64,000 bases of DNA from JAXMAR01 sp046350295 (GTDB lineage Bacteria; Planctomycetota; Planctomycetia; Gemmatales; Gemmataceae), in contig JAXMAR010000027.1 in assembly GCA_046350295.1 (NCBI GenBank), positions 38,411-102,410 on the forward strand, read 5' to 3'. The notes beneath the pieces are model-generated. The model saw only the letters and a list, made by a program, of their open reading frames with translations. It had not been told where the DNA came from and made no database searches. The position numbers and the translations under genes are program-made. Numbering within the stretch: position 1 is the first letter of the stretch; every line of letters begins with the position of its first letter. Shown one piece after another: positions 52,939-62,166 of the stretch.

Positions 52939-54896
52939 TCATTTCAGCCAATCGGTCAATAACATCGGGTCTTCGCTGAAAGGGCCCTCTACCTGCCGCA
53001 GCGTCGGCAGGCGTCGCTCCAGCTTCCCGAAGCCAGCCGCGTCAACACCGGCCGCGGGGTGATGGCGGCCAGGACCTCCTCGATGTCGCCATGGTCGCGC
53101 AACATGCCGGGCAATACGCTCGCCGCGTTGATCGGCCGGCCCACCGGATCGAAGTACCAGCGGTAACTGAGCGGCATCTGCTCGATGGCCACGTGCGTGA
53201 CGCCGGGCTCGACCGCCGCCGTGAAATAGGCGACCAGCGCCGCATCGCGCCGCCCGCACAGGAGGATGCGCGACCGTTTCGTCCGGGCCGCCAGCTTCCG
53301 CACCGCGGACTGCACGTCGGTCACGCGCATCCCCAGCAGTGACTTGCCGACCAGGAAGGCGTTGTACGCCAGGTTCTCCTCGACGCCGACGAGCGGATCA
53401 GCGTAGTCGTGCCCTCTGACGCTCAGCTTGGGCCGGAGCGACCCCACGCCGCGCGGCTCGATGACGACGATCGCGTGCCCCTTCTCCTTCAGCGCTTCGA
53501 GAAACGCCTTTTCCTCCTGCCAGGGACGCGTTTCGTTTCCATTGATGCATATCACCAGATTGTCGCTCGCGGCCTTGCCAGGCGAGATTTCGATGATCCG
53601 GTAGTCGGCGTCTTTCGGATCGAGGCGTAGCAGATCGGCCAGAGGCGTCCGTTCCGCCTTCTTTCGCCCATCGAACTCCTCGAGAGCGAGCGTCAACAGA
53701 TGGCGCGAGCGAAAGGTCGCATTGACCTGTTCGTCCTTGCAGACGAACAGGTCTTTCACCGCCCTCGGCTTCAGCGCAATCTCGGTCCCCTCCGCGTCGG
53801 CTTTCCTCGCCAGCCAGCGGTCGAAGTGCCGGTAGATCGCCTGCCGCAGTGGCAGCGACAGGCCGTGCTTCTCGGCGGCCTCCACCATCGCCACTCTCTC
53901 CTCGGCCCCGGCGACCCGGTAGAGCGCCTTCGCCTCGGCGAACGATTCGCGCGCGCCTTCGATCGGGAAGAAGTCGAGCTGCGCCGTCGCCAGCAGCGTC
54001 GGCCGCGGGACGCGCAGGGCGAGCAATCCCGCGTGATCGATGCCTTCGCTGACGAAGCCGAAGATGTCCTGCTCGGGATCGGCGTCCGGATCTGTCTGGA
54101 TGCGGTTGCCCATGCGGCGCGGCAGGGTCGTGATGTAGCAGCCGATGGCCGCGGCCTTGACGCGCCGATCGAGCGCGGCGATGTAGGCGGTGAGCGTGCC
54201 GCCGCCGGAGTTGCCGGCGCAGCCGATGCGTTCGGCGTCCACCTCCGGTAGCGAAGCGAGGTAGTCGATAGCGCGGATGCCGTCGTGAATGCGGTAGCGG
54301 GCGAGGCTGGTCCCGAGCAGGTAGAGCGGATTGCCGAGGACCGCGTGCTCGCCGCAGGTGAGATTGAAACGCGATCTCTTCTTGTCCGCGTCCCAGAACT
54401 GGCTGCGCTCCCCCTGCCCGACCGGGTCGTACGTGAGGACGATGTAGCCGCGCTTGACGAGGTTGATGTGCAGGATCTGATACGTCGCCGCCGCCTTGCC
54501 CGTGGGGGAATGCCCGCACGGGCTGATGACGGCGGGCAGGCGTCCTTTGATCTTCGCCGGCTTGTAGAGAAGCGCCGGGACGAAGTAGCCCGGGAGGCTC
54601 TCGAACACGAGCTTTTCGATGACATAGTCCTCGGCCTCGATCCTGCCGATCACCTTCGCCGGCGGCGGGCCTTTGCTCGCCGGCAGGCCGTCGAGCAAGC
54701 GCAGGAACTTTTCACGCAGCGATTTTTGCAGCGTCTCGAGATCCGCTTTCGTGGTGACGGCGGCGAAGCGGGCGCGGCGCTCCGCCTGCTGGCGATCCGC
54801 CAGGTCGAGAAGGCGCTGGTGCAGATCGGCCTTGTCGCCGGCGCATGCCGGAGAGGCGCACGTTAAAAGCGATAGGAAGAGCAAGCGGCGGAGCAT
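52939..54896 (-). CDS. Exported alpha/beta hydrolase (acetyl xylan esterase-like), frameshifted at the C-terminus
   Basis: About 650 residues from ATG complement 54894-54896. Signal peptide MLRRLLFLSLLTCASPACAG. The first half has a hydrolase fold: GYFVPALLYKP, PAVISPCGHSPTGKAA, YIVLTYDPVGQGERSQFW and the nucleophile GCAGNSGGGTLTAYIAALD, as in acetyl xylan esterase-like planctomycete proteins; a second domain follows (VKDLFVCKDEQVNATF; DNLVICINGNETRPWQEEKAFLEALKEKGHAIVVIEPRGVG). The frame shifts near 53030, after ITPRPVLT; the true end reads GKLERRLPTLRQVEGPFSEDPMLLTDWLK. The DUF1552 gene ends 8 bp upstream. Confidence 0.8.
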
Positions 54897-54903
54897 CGGA
54901 ATC

Positions 54904-56325
54904 CTACAGGCCGGCCAACCGCGTCTCGGCGTCGCCGAAGCGGGGGAGGCGCAGACCCATGCGGTCCATGATGGAGAGGTAGAGGCTGCAGAGCTTGCGG
55001 TTTTCGTCGCCGGCGCGGAGGAAGTCGAGGACACGGCCGGTCCGGAGCGTGCCGCCGAGTCCGCCCACCAGCAAGAGAGGCACCTTGCTCGAATCGTGGG
55101 CGCTGCCGGACCACATGCTCGAGCAGAACAGGAGGCACGAGTTGTCGAGGACCGTGCCCTCCCCTTCGCGCATGGCGTCGAGGCGCCCGGCGAGGTAGGC
55201 CAGCTGCCCGCAGTAGTAGCGGGAGATGCGCTCGTAGGCGTCGGAGCGGTCGCTGTGGGACGCGGAATGATGCGCGTCGCGCACGCCGAGGAACGGGTAG
55301 AACAGGCCGGAGATGTCGCGGCACAGAAGCAGCGTGACCACGCGCGTCTTGTCGGTCTGGAAGCCGAGGGCGACGATGTCGCACATGAGCCGCATGTGCT
55401 CGCGGATGTCCTCGGGCAGTCCGTTGTCCGGCCGTCTCATGGCGACGGCAGGCGTGGTCCGGCCGCGCGTGCGCTCGTCGGCCCGATCCATGTGCGTACG
55501 GGTGGCCTGAATGCGGCGCTCGACCTCGCGCACACTGGTGAGGTATTCATCGAGGCGGGCGCGGTCCGCGGCGCTGACGGTCCCGCTCAGCGCCGCCGCC
55601 TCGTCGCGGACGCGGTCGAGGATGCTCTGATTGCGGCGGCTGCCCCGGTTGTCGAACAGGCTGTCGAACGCCAGCGACGGGTAAACTTCCATCGGCACCG
55701 GCGAGGTCGCGCTCTGCCAGGAGATGTGCGAGCTGTACGCCATCGAGAAATTGGTTTCGTGGTAGCCGGTGGTCGGTTGCTCGCAGCCCAGGACGATGCT
55801 CGGCTGCTCGGTGGCGTCGCGGAAGTGGTTGGCCAGCATCTGGTCCATGCTGATGCCGCCGCGCAGCTCGGCCCCGCGCCTGAGCGCGGCGCCGGAGAGG
55901 ATGTTGCCGGTTTGCCCCGGGTGGATGCCGACGCCGGTGGCCGAGCGGTTAAAGAGGCCGTTGACGACGTTGATCTTCTGCTTGAGGGGGGCCAGGGGCT
56001 CGAGGCTCCGACCCAGTTCCATGTCGGCGCCGGCGCCGCGCGCCCACCAGTGGTTGGAGTTGATGCCGCAGCCCATGAACAGTGCGGCGAAGCGCTTCGG
56101 AGCGGCGGCGGGAGCGGCGCCCGACGCCTGGCCCCAGACCGGGATCGACTCGAGCCACGGCAACGCCATCGTCACGCCGACGCCGCGCAGAAAGGTGCGG
56201 CGCGACAGGCCGGCGGGGCGCTGGAACGCAAAAGGGGACTGTCCCTTTCGCTCGGGCGAAGGACCAGGTTTTTCGGCAGGTCGAAAGGGACAGTCCCCTT
56301 TTGCGTTCGTTTGTTCGGAAGGCAT
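54904..56325 (-). CDS. DUF1552 protein with an RR (Tat-type) signal and repeat-encoded insert
   Basis: Start at ATG complement 56323-56325. The leader carries a palindromic repeat-encoded segment (NAKGDCPFRPAEKPGPSPERKGQSPF in parts) before LSRRTFLRGVGVTMALPWLESIPVWG, a Tat-type signal. The body follows the DUF1552 layout: RFAALFMGCGINSNHWW, ILSGAALRRGAELRGGISMDQMLANHF, SYSSHISWQSATSPVPMEVYPSLAFD, HMRLMCDIVALGFQTDKTRVVTLLLCRDISG. It is paired with the DUF1592-type gene upstream, as in many planctomycetes. The role is unproven; they are thought to act together in carbohydrate or biopolymer turnover. Confidence 0.9.
   Translation of the reverse strand: MPSEQTNAKGDCPFRPAEKPGPSPERKGQSPFAFQRPAGLSRRTFLRGVGVTMALPWLESIPVWGQASGAAPAAAPKRFAALFMGCGINSNHWWARGAGADMELGRSLEPLAPLKQKINVVNGLFNRSATGVGIHPGQTGNILSGAALRRGAELRGGISMDQMLANHFRDATEQPSIVLGCEQPTTGYHETNFSMAYSSHISWQSATSPVPMEVYPSLAFDSLFDNRGSRRNQSILDRVRDEAAALSGTVSAADRARLDEYLTSVREVERRIQATRTHMDRADERTRGRTTPAVAMRRPDNGLPEDIREHMRLMCDIVALGFQTDKTRVVTLLLCRDISGLFYPFLGVRDAHHSASHSDRSDAYERISRYYCGQLAYLAGRLDAMREGEGTVLDNSCLLFCSSMWSGSAHDSSKVPLLLVGGLGGTLRTGRVLDFLRAGDENRKLCSLYLSIMDRMGLRLPRFGDAETRLAGL
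56224..56308. repeat. Palindromic element translated within the DUF1552 leader, copy 3
   Basis: Perfect 27-bp inverted repeat GAACGCAAAAGGGGACTGTC... (56224-56250) and its complement (56282-56308) around a 31-nt loop. The core (GGGGACTGTCCCTTTCG) matches the other palindromic elements. Here it lies inside the coding sequence of the DUF1552 protein and is read in frame upstream of the RR motif. Confidence 0.9.
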
Positions 56326-56333
56326 GGCGTTTC

Positions 56334-59300
56334 TCACTTGGCGGCGGCGAGGCCGCGCTTGTTGAGGAACTGTCGGCTCGTCACGATGGTTTCGACCAGG
56401 CTCGAAAACCGATACTCGTTCGCTTCGAGGTTCGCGCGCATGTGCCGCACGAGCGGCTCATCGGAAAGGAGCAGGCTCCGGCCCAGGGCGTAGACCAGGA
56501 GCTTCCGGCACAGGTTGTCGAGGAAGTCTCCCTCGCGGCGCTTGTGAATGTAGGCCGTCAAGCCGTCCATGCCGCCGCCGGCGCTGCCGTCCGGAAACGT
56601 CGCCTTCGTGTCGACGGGCCGGCCGCCGAGGTCGCGCTCGCGCCGCTCGCCGACCGGGCCATAAGCCTCGAAGACAAGGCCGAGCGAATCGAAGCGCTCG
56701 TGGCAGGCCGCGCAGCGTTTGTCGGCCCGGTGGCGCACGAGCGCCTCGCGGAGGGTCAAGTCGCCGAGCTTCGCCTCGTCCGCAGGAAGCTCGGGCACGT
56801 CCGGCGGCGGCGGCGGAATGTGCTCGCCGAGCACGCGCTTCGCCACCCAGTAGCCGCGCTTCACCGGGCTGGTCCGCAGACCGGGGGCGTTCTTGGTAAG
56901 GAAGACCCCCATCGGCAAGAGGCCGCCCCGGCCGTACTTGCGCGCTCCGTCGACCCGGGTCCAGGCGTCGCCCGGCGGGACGGGCATTCCATAATGGCGG
57001 GCCAGCGTGCGGTTCACGAAGGTATGGTCCGCGTACAGGAAGTCGAGGACGGAGCCGTCGCGCCTCGCCAGGTCCACGAAGAACCGGATCGGCTCCTCGA
57101 ACATCGCCTGACGCAGGTCGTTGTCGAAGGCCGGGAAGCGAGCGCGGTCTACCGCATTGTGTTCTTCGAAGCGGCGGAAGTCCAGCCAGTTTCCGCCGAA
57201 TTCGGTCGCGAGATCGTTGATGCGAGCGTCGCGGAGCATGCGACGCGCCTGACCGTCCAGCGTCTTCGGGTCGCGCAGCTTGCCGGCGGCCGCCAGGTCG
57301 AGCAATTCGCGGTCCGGCATGCTCGCCCACAGGAAGTAGCTGAGCCGGCTCGCCAGGGCATGGTCGGTGAGCGGCAGGATGGCGCCGTCCCCCGGCCCGG
57401 GCAGGTCGACGCGAAAGCAGAAGTGCGGCGACATCAGCACGCTGACGACGCAATCGCGGACGGCGTCCTCATGGCTCAGCCCATCACGCTCGCGCAGCGA
57501 GGCGTAGAAGCCCATCAGCTTGTCGCGCTCCGACTCCGAGAGCGGCCGGCGATAGGCCCGCTCGGCGAAACGGCACAGCGCCGCGAGGTGATGCGGCTCC
57601 GCTTCGACGCGCAGCTTGTCGAGCCGGCGGAAGGTGGTCCGCATGCCTTCGAAGTAATCGCGGATGGCGCCGAGCGCCACCTTGCTTCCCCGCCGCTTCC
57701 GCCTTGGCCGAATAGACCTCGGCCAGCTTTTTCACCTTGGCGTCCGAGGTGCAGTCCTTGTCCTCGGCGCGGAAGGGATCGAACTGCGGGTCGCGCATGA
57801 ACGTCGAATCGGTGCGGTCGAACCAGATGAAACCCGAATAGGTCCGGGCCGGGGCGTGGGCGACGAAGTCCAGCTCAAGCCAGAGGCGGTCGAGCTCTTG
57901 CCGCGCGCGCTCGTCGAGCATCAACTCGTAGAGCGGACCGTCGTCGCGGAAGTACCCCATCTGGTTGTGCAGCCCCGCGCTGAGATACCGGCCGACGAGG
58001 TCCTTCTCCCCTTTCGGATCGAGGTAGACGCGGGCCCGCTCCGAGATGAAGAAGGCGTCGGGGAACGTCCTGCAGAAGCGCTCGAACGTCGCCTCGTAGC
58101 GCTTGGCGGCTGCGGTGTCCGTCGGGATCGCCATCGCCTTAGCCGCGCTCGACCCGGCCGGCAGGGAGATCCCTTTGATGGCGAGGCCGCCCCCCGCATA
58201 CTTCATGCGATTCGCAGCCATCGTCCGATCCTTCCAGTAGACGAGGGGCTGCGAGCCGCTGTGCACCTTGGGGGACGTGAGGTTATTCACGACCGGGACA
58301 AGCTTGGCGCGCAGGTCAGCCACGAAGTCGCGCATCTTTTCGCAGCCGGCTCGGGCGGCCGCGCGCTGCTCGGGTCGACCATCCGGCAACCCTTGCCACA
58401 GGGCTTGCAGCGCGGCGATCGGGCCGACGTCGTCGCTCTTCGTCGTGAGCACATCCCAGACGGTCGCGAGGTACTTGGCGCTGAGGCCCGCTTCGGTGGC
58501 GAGGTTGGACAGCGTCGCCTCGCCGCGGCCGAGCGCCGCTCGCTCCCGGTATTGCCAGGCCGCATGGAAATAGTCAGCGTAGTCGGTGCGCTGGCCGCGA
58601 TAGAAGGCGATGATGCGGTTGACGCAGAACTTGTCGCGATCGGTGTCCGCGATGACCGGATGCGGCGCGAACTCGATGCCGCCCGGCGTGAGCACGAGAT
58701 GATCGGCGACGCGACGGGCCGCCTCCAAATACTTCTTCACGAGCGCAGGCGACGTCGCCAGCGACTCGCCGGAGTTGTCGAAGCCGGCCTGGTTGGCCGG
58801 GTCGACCGGGAAATCGCGGGTCGGCTTGATATCGAAGCCGGTGAGGTCGCGGATGGTGTAGTTGTACTCGGCATTGCTGAGCCTGCGGGCCGGGACAGGG
58901 CCGGGATCGCCGGCGTTGCGCTCCGCCTCGTGCTCGCGGACCGCGTCGATCCAGGCGACCACCCCCTGCCGGTCCGCGGCGCTGGGGCGACGCTTGGCGC
59001 TCTTGGGCGGCATGTCGCCCGCCTTGAGGCGATCGAGCACCAGCTCCCAGCGTAGGTGGTCCTTGGCCACGGAGTTCACGGTCGGATAGACGGTGAGGTC
59101 GAGATCCCCCTTGGGCTTCGGGCCGCCGTGGCACGAAACGCAATAGGCCTCGAGAAACGGTCTGATCGACTTGATGAACGCCTTTTCGAGTTCGGGGCCG
59201 CGGTCGGCTGCCTTCGGGATGTCCGAGGTCGGGGTGGGCCGGGTCTCTTCGCCGGCGGTGGAGGTATCCTGGCGCCATTGCGAGGCGGCCAAGAGGAGGA

Positions 59301-59349
59301 GGGCGGCAAGGTACAGGCCGATCCGAGAGCGAGCGCGGCGATTTCCCAT
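56334..59349 (-). CDS. DUF1587/1592/1588/1585 PSCyt-type protein, frameshifted
   Basis: About 1,000 residues from ATG complement 59347-59349 (MGNRRARSRIGLYLAALLLLAASQ signal). Features in order: YCVSCHGGPKPKGDLDL (heme-c-type CVSCH), LRWELVLDRLKAGDMPPKSAKRR, RLSNAEYNYTIRDLTGFD (DUF1587), then DUF1592 with FRVDLPGPGDGAI and LASRLSYFLWASMPDREL, DUF1588 with GGLLPMGVFLTKNAPGLRTSPVKRGYWVAKRVLGEHIPPPPPDVPELP and CAACHERFDSLGLVFEAYGPVG, and DUF1585 at the end (LLVYALGRSLLLSDEPLVRHM). The frame is lost near 57685 in a GGGGAAGCAAGGTGGCG segment; one base restores it. Partner of the DUF1552 protein downstream; stop 56334 lies 8 bp before its start. Confidence 0.9.
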
Positions 59350-59634
59350 AACGAAAGGATAGCAGCGCGGCTTGTCGGGGTCTTGTGTCTTTGCAGGCAA
59401 ATTGTGGACGCCGTGTCAAAGATCAAGAACCCCGCCAGGCTCATGCGCCGGGTCGCCGAAAGGCAAGAGAAAATGCCAGGTCGATTACGAGGGCCAGACG
59501 CAGTTCAGTCACGGCGGCAAACAACGGACAGCGGACATTTCTATTGGCCTATCACAACCATGCATGCGAATGGTTGACATTCCCGCGGCGACGGATTAAC
59601 CTTTGCTGATGAGACCCCCTCGCCGTTACCCGTA
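59350..59634. other. 285-bp divergent intergenic region
   Basis: Between the DUF1592-type gene (minus) and rnc (plus), so it should contain both promoters. No convincing gene, repeat or consensus box is seen. Confidence 0.4.
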
Positions 59635-60372
59635 ATGTTTTTGGTCATGCCGGAATTAACCGCAAGTCGCGAACAGGAAATACTCGAAGAATGCCAGGAG
59701 GCGCTGGGTTACCGATTTCGCCAGGTGGAGATGCTGCGGTCGGCGCTCACGCACACCTCCGGCGCCGATACCCGTCTGGGCTCCAACGAGCGCCTCGAGT
59801 TCCTCGGCGACTCCGTGCTCGGCTTGGTCGTCTGTGAGCAGCTCTACGTCAACTTCCCGACCCTCGATGAAGGGGAGATGACGAAGATCAAGTCGGCGGT
59901 GGTCAGCCGCCGCACCTGTGCCGCCATCAGCAAACAGCTCGACCTCGGCGACTACCTCTTCCTCGGCAAGGGGATGCACCTGCACGCCGCCGTCCCCGCC
60001 AACCTGCTGGCGGACGTCTTCGAATCGCTCGTCGGCGCCATCTACCTTGACGGCGGGCTCGAGCCGGCCAAGGCCTTCATCCTCAAGCACATGCAGCCGG
60101 AGATCGAGGCAGTCGTCGAGGGGGAGCACGCGGGCAACTTCAAGTCGCTGCTCCAGCAAGTCGCCCAGCGCGAGTTCAACGCCACCCCGCAGTACCACCT
60201 CCTCGACGAGAAGGGCCCCGATCACAGCAAGTGCTTCAAGATCGCCGCCGTTATCGGCCGACACCACTTCCCCGCCGCCTGGGGCCGCAACAAGAAGGAA
60301 GCGGAACAGAAGGCGGCCATGAACGCGCTGGCGCAGATCAACGAAGAGCCGATCCCGTACGAGACGGATTGA
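59635..60372 (+). CDS. rnc: Ribonuclease III
   Basis: 245 residues; the ATG at 59635 or 59647. The catalytic signature NERLEFLGDSVLGLVV is present, with the metal-binding Glu/Asp in DVFESLVGAIYLDGG, and the C-terminal dsRNA-binding domain (GNFKSLLQQVAQREFNATPQYHLLDEKGPDHSKCFKIAAVIG) follows. It processes rRNA precursors and long dsRNA. No era or fabD/acpP genes, common neighbours elsewhere, are seen. Confidence 0.97.
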   Translation: MFLVMPELTASREQEILEECQEALGYRFRQVEMLRSALTHTSGADTRLGSNERLEFLGDSVLGLVVCEQLYVNFPTLDEGEMTKIKSAVVSRRTCAAISKQLDLGDYLFLGKGMHLHAAVPANLLADVFESLVGAIYLDGGLEPAKAFILKHMQPEIEAVVEGEHAGNFKSLLQQVAQREFNATPQYHLLDEKGPDHSKCFKIAAVIGRHHFPAAWGRNKKEAEQKAAMNALAQINEEPIPYETD

Positions 60373-60751
60373 CGCACAACTCAGCTTGACAACGGCCGCG
60401 ACGCAACCGACCTGGACACCCGACCTCCCCTTTATTCAACCAGCTGTTTCGTCGCGTCTCATCGCATACGCATCCACTCGTCGCGACGTATCGGCCACTA
60501 ACATCCGCCGCACGGCACAACCGGCGTCCCCACAAAAACTTCCGCCGGAGCCCACAAGCCGGGCATCCCCTCCCCTCTTTCGCGACCGCGCGACGAAATC
60601 CACCCGCGGTAACCGTCGGCGCTCGGGCCGTTGGGATTGTCTGGACATCGCCCCTTCAATCGCGGATGATCGAAAAAAAGGATGTGTCAGCGTCCAGCTG
60701 AAGACGCCCGCATCCTAGCCACATCACCACACCTTTCGCGAGGACCGACCT
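60373..60751. other. 379-bp intergenic region after rnc
   Basis: No convincing gene or strong hairpin. A small palindrome CGTCGCGACG lies near 60478. The region should contain the promoter for the next gene, whose ribosome-binding site GAGG is at ~60740. Confidence 0.4.
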
Positions 60752-62086
60752 ATGCGCGCGTCCTTTCTGTTCCTCGTAACGGCCGCAACGCTCCTCGGTA
60801 CTACCATGGCCGAAGCTCAAGACAAGCTCAAACGTTACACGTTCAAGATCGATCCCAAGACACCGGTGGCGGAACTGCTGCCGACGCCACCTGAGCCGGC
60901 GCCGGGACCGCTGCCTTGGCTTTTGGACGATCCGCGTAAGGCGACGGAGGTTTTTTTCGAAAAGATCGTGGTGCTCAAGAATGAAGAAGAAGATGCCAAG
61001 GCTTTTCGGGAATTGGTGACGGCCGCGACCGCGCGCAAGCTCGCCAAGATCAATCACGTCAACGAGAAGGGTAAGGATTATTTCATCGAGGCCTTGTGTG
61101 AGAACCGGCCGGACCTCGCGGGCTTACCCTGGATCAAAGGAGATGCTTGCCGCATGAATAAGGAGCGCAGCGCCGCCTTCGTGGCGGTTCTGGATCGGCG
61201 CGCGCGACTCGATCGGAAGACGACGGAGAAGCCCGAATACCCAGCCGCCCAGGTGGCCGCCCTCATGCAGACGCAAGCGATCAACGGCAGCATGAACGCG
61301 GCGATGGTGAAGAATCTGGCCGCGTCGAGCAACGCCGACGCGACGCGCGGCCTCGCCCGCCTCGCCGTCTTTTCTTTCACGGATGAGGTGCGCCGCGCCG
61401 CCATTGACGAACTGAAGGGCCGGCCCGCGAAGGAATACGCTTCCATCCTTCTTGGCGGGCTGCGCTATCCCTTGCCGGTTATTGCGAAGAACGCCAGCCA
61501 CGCGCTGATGCTGCTGAACTGCGGCGAAATGATTCCGGAGATCGTCGGCATGCTCGACGAACCGGATCCGGGGGCTCCATTCTGGAAGATTGAGGCGGAC
61601 GGCAGCCGCACGCCCGTCGTCCGGGAGGTGGTGCGCCTGAATCACCATCGCAACTGCCTGTTGTGCCATGCGCCCGCCAACACTCCGGATGTCAGCTTCG
61701 ATAAAGAAGGCTTCTCTGCAGCCGCGCCGACCGGTCCCGTCCCCGCTCCGGAGTTCGAGATTCCGATCACGTACTACCGCGGCCGCAGCACGCCGGATAT
61801 CCTCGTCCGCGCCGACGTCACCTACCTGCGCCAAGACTTCTCCATGATGCTCGAAGTCAAGGATCACGGGCCCTGGCCCAAGACCCAGCGTTTCGATTTC
61901 CTCGTCCGCGAGCGACCACTCGCGCCGGAGGAAGTGAACCTCTATTACGGCTGGAAGGCGCTCCAGGGCCCGGCCCATATCAGCCCCAACCACGAAGCCG
62001 TGCTCGCGACGCTGCGCGGTCTCACCGGCATGTATGCCCCGAACGCGACGGCTCAGGCCTGGCGCGAGGCGCTGCGGCTCAAGTAA
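60752..62086 (+). CDS. Exported CLLCH-motif protein, tandem paralogue 1
   Basis: 444 residues. Signal peptide MRASFLFLVTAATLLGTTMAEAQ, then KLKRYTFKIDPKTPVAELLPTPP. In the middle RPDLAGLPWIKGDACRM and a helical part with HEAT-like repeats (TRGLARLAVFSFTDEVRRAAIDELKGRPAKEYASILLGGLRYPLPVIAKNASHALMLL). Then LNHHRNCLLCHAP, a heme-c-like CxxCH motif, and ILVRADVTYLRQDFSMMLEVKDHG. No named family recognised. A periplasmic heme-binding protein with a HEAT-like scaffold is a hypothesis. A paralogue follows 80 bp downstream on the same strand. Confidence 0.8.
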   Translation: MRASFLFLVTAATLLGTTMAEAQDKLKRYTFKIDPKTPVAELLPTPPEPAPGPLPWLLDDPRKATEVFFEKIVVLKNEEEDAKAFRELVTAATARKLAKINHVNEKGKDYFIEALCENRPDLAGLPWIKGDACRMNKERSAAFVAVLDRRARLDRKTTEKPEYPAAQVAALMQTQAINGSMNAAMVKNLAASSNADATRGLARLAVFSFTDEVRRAAIDELKGRPAKEYASILLGGLRYPLPVIAKNASHALMLLNCGEMIPEIVGMLDEPDPGAPFWKIEADGSRTPVVREVVRLNHHRNCLLCHAPANTPDVSFDKEGFSAAAPTGPVPAPEFEIPITYYRGRSTPDILVRADVTYLRQDFSMMLEVKDHGPWPKTQRFDFLVRERPLAPEEVNLYYGWKALQGPAHISPNHEAVLATLRGLTGMYAPNATAQAWREALRLK

Positions 62087-62166
62087 TCAACGGGCCACTA
62101 CACGCGTTTGCGGCCGAGCGATTGCCTGAATCGGATACAGTCCATCATCTCAACGAGGGCACGTCC

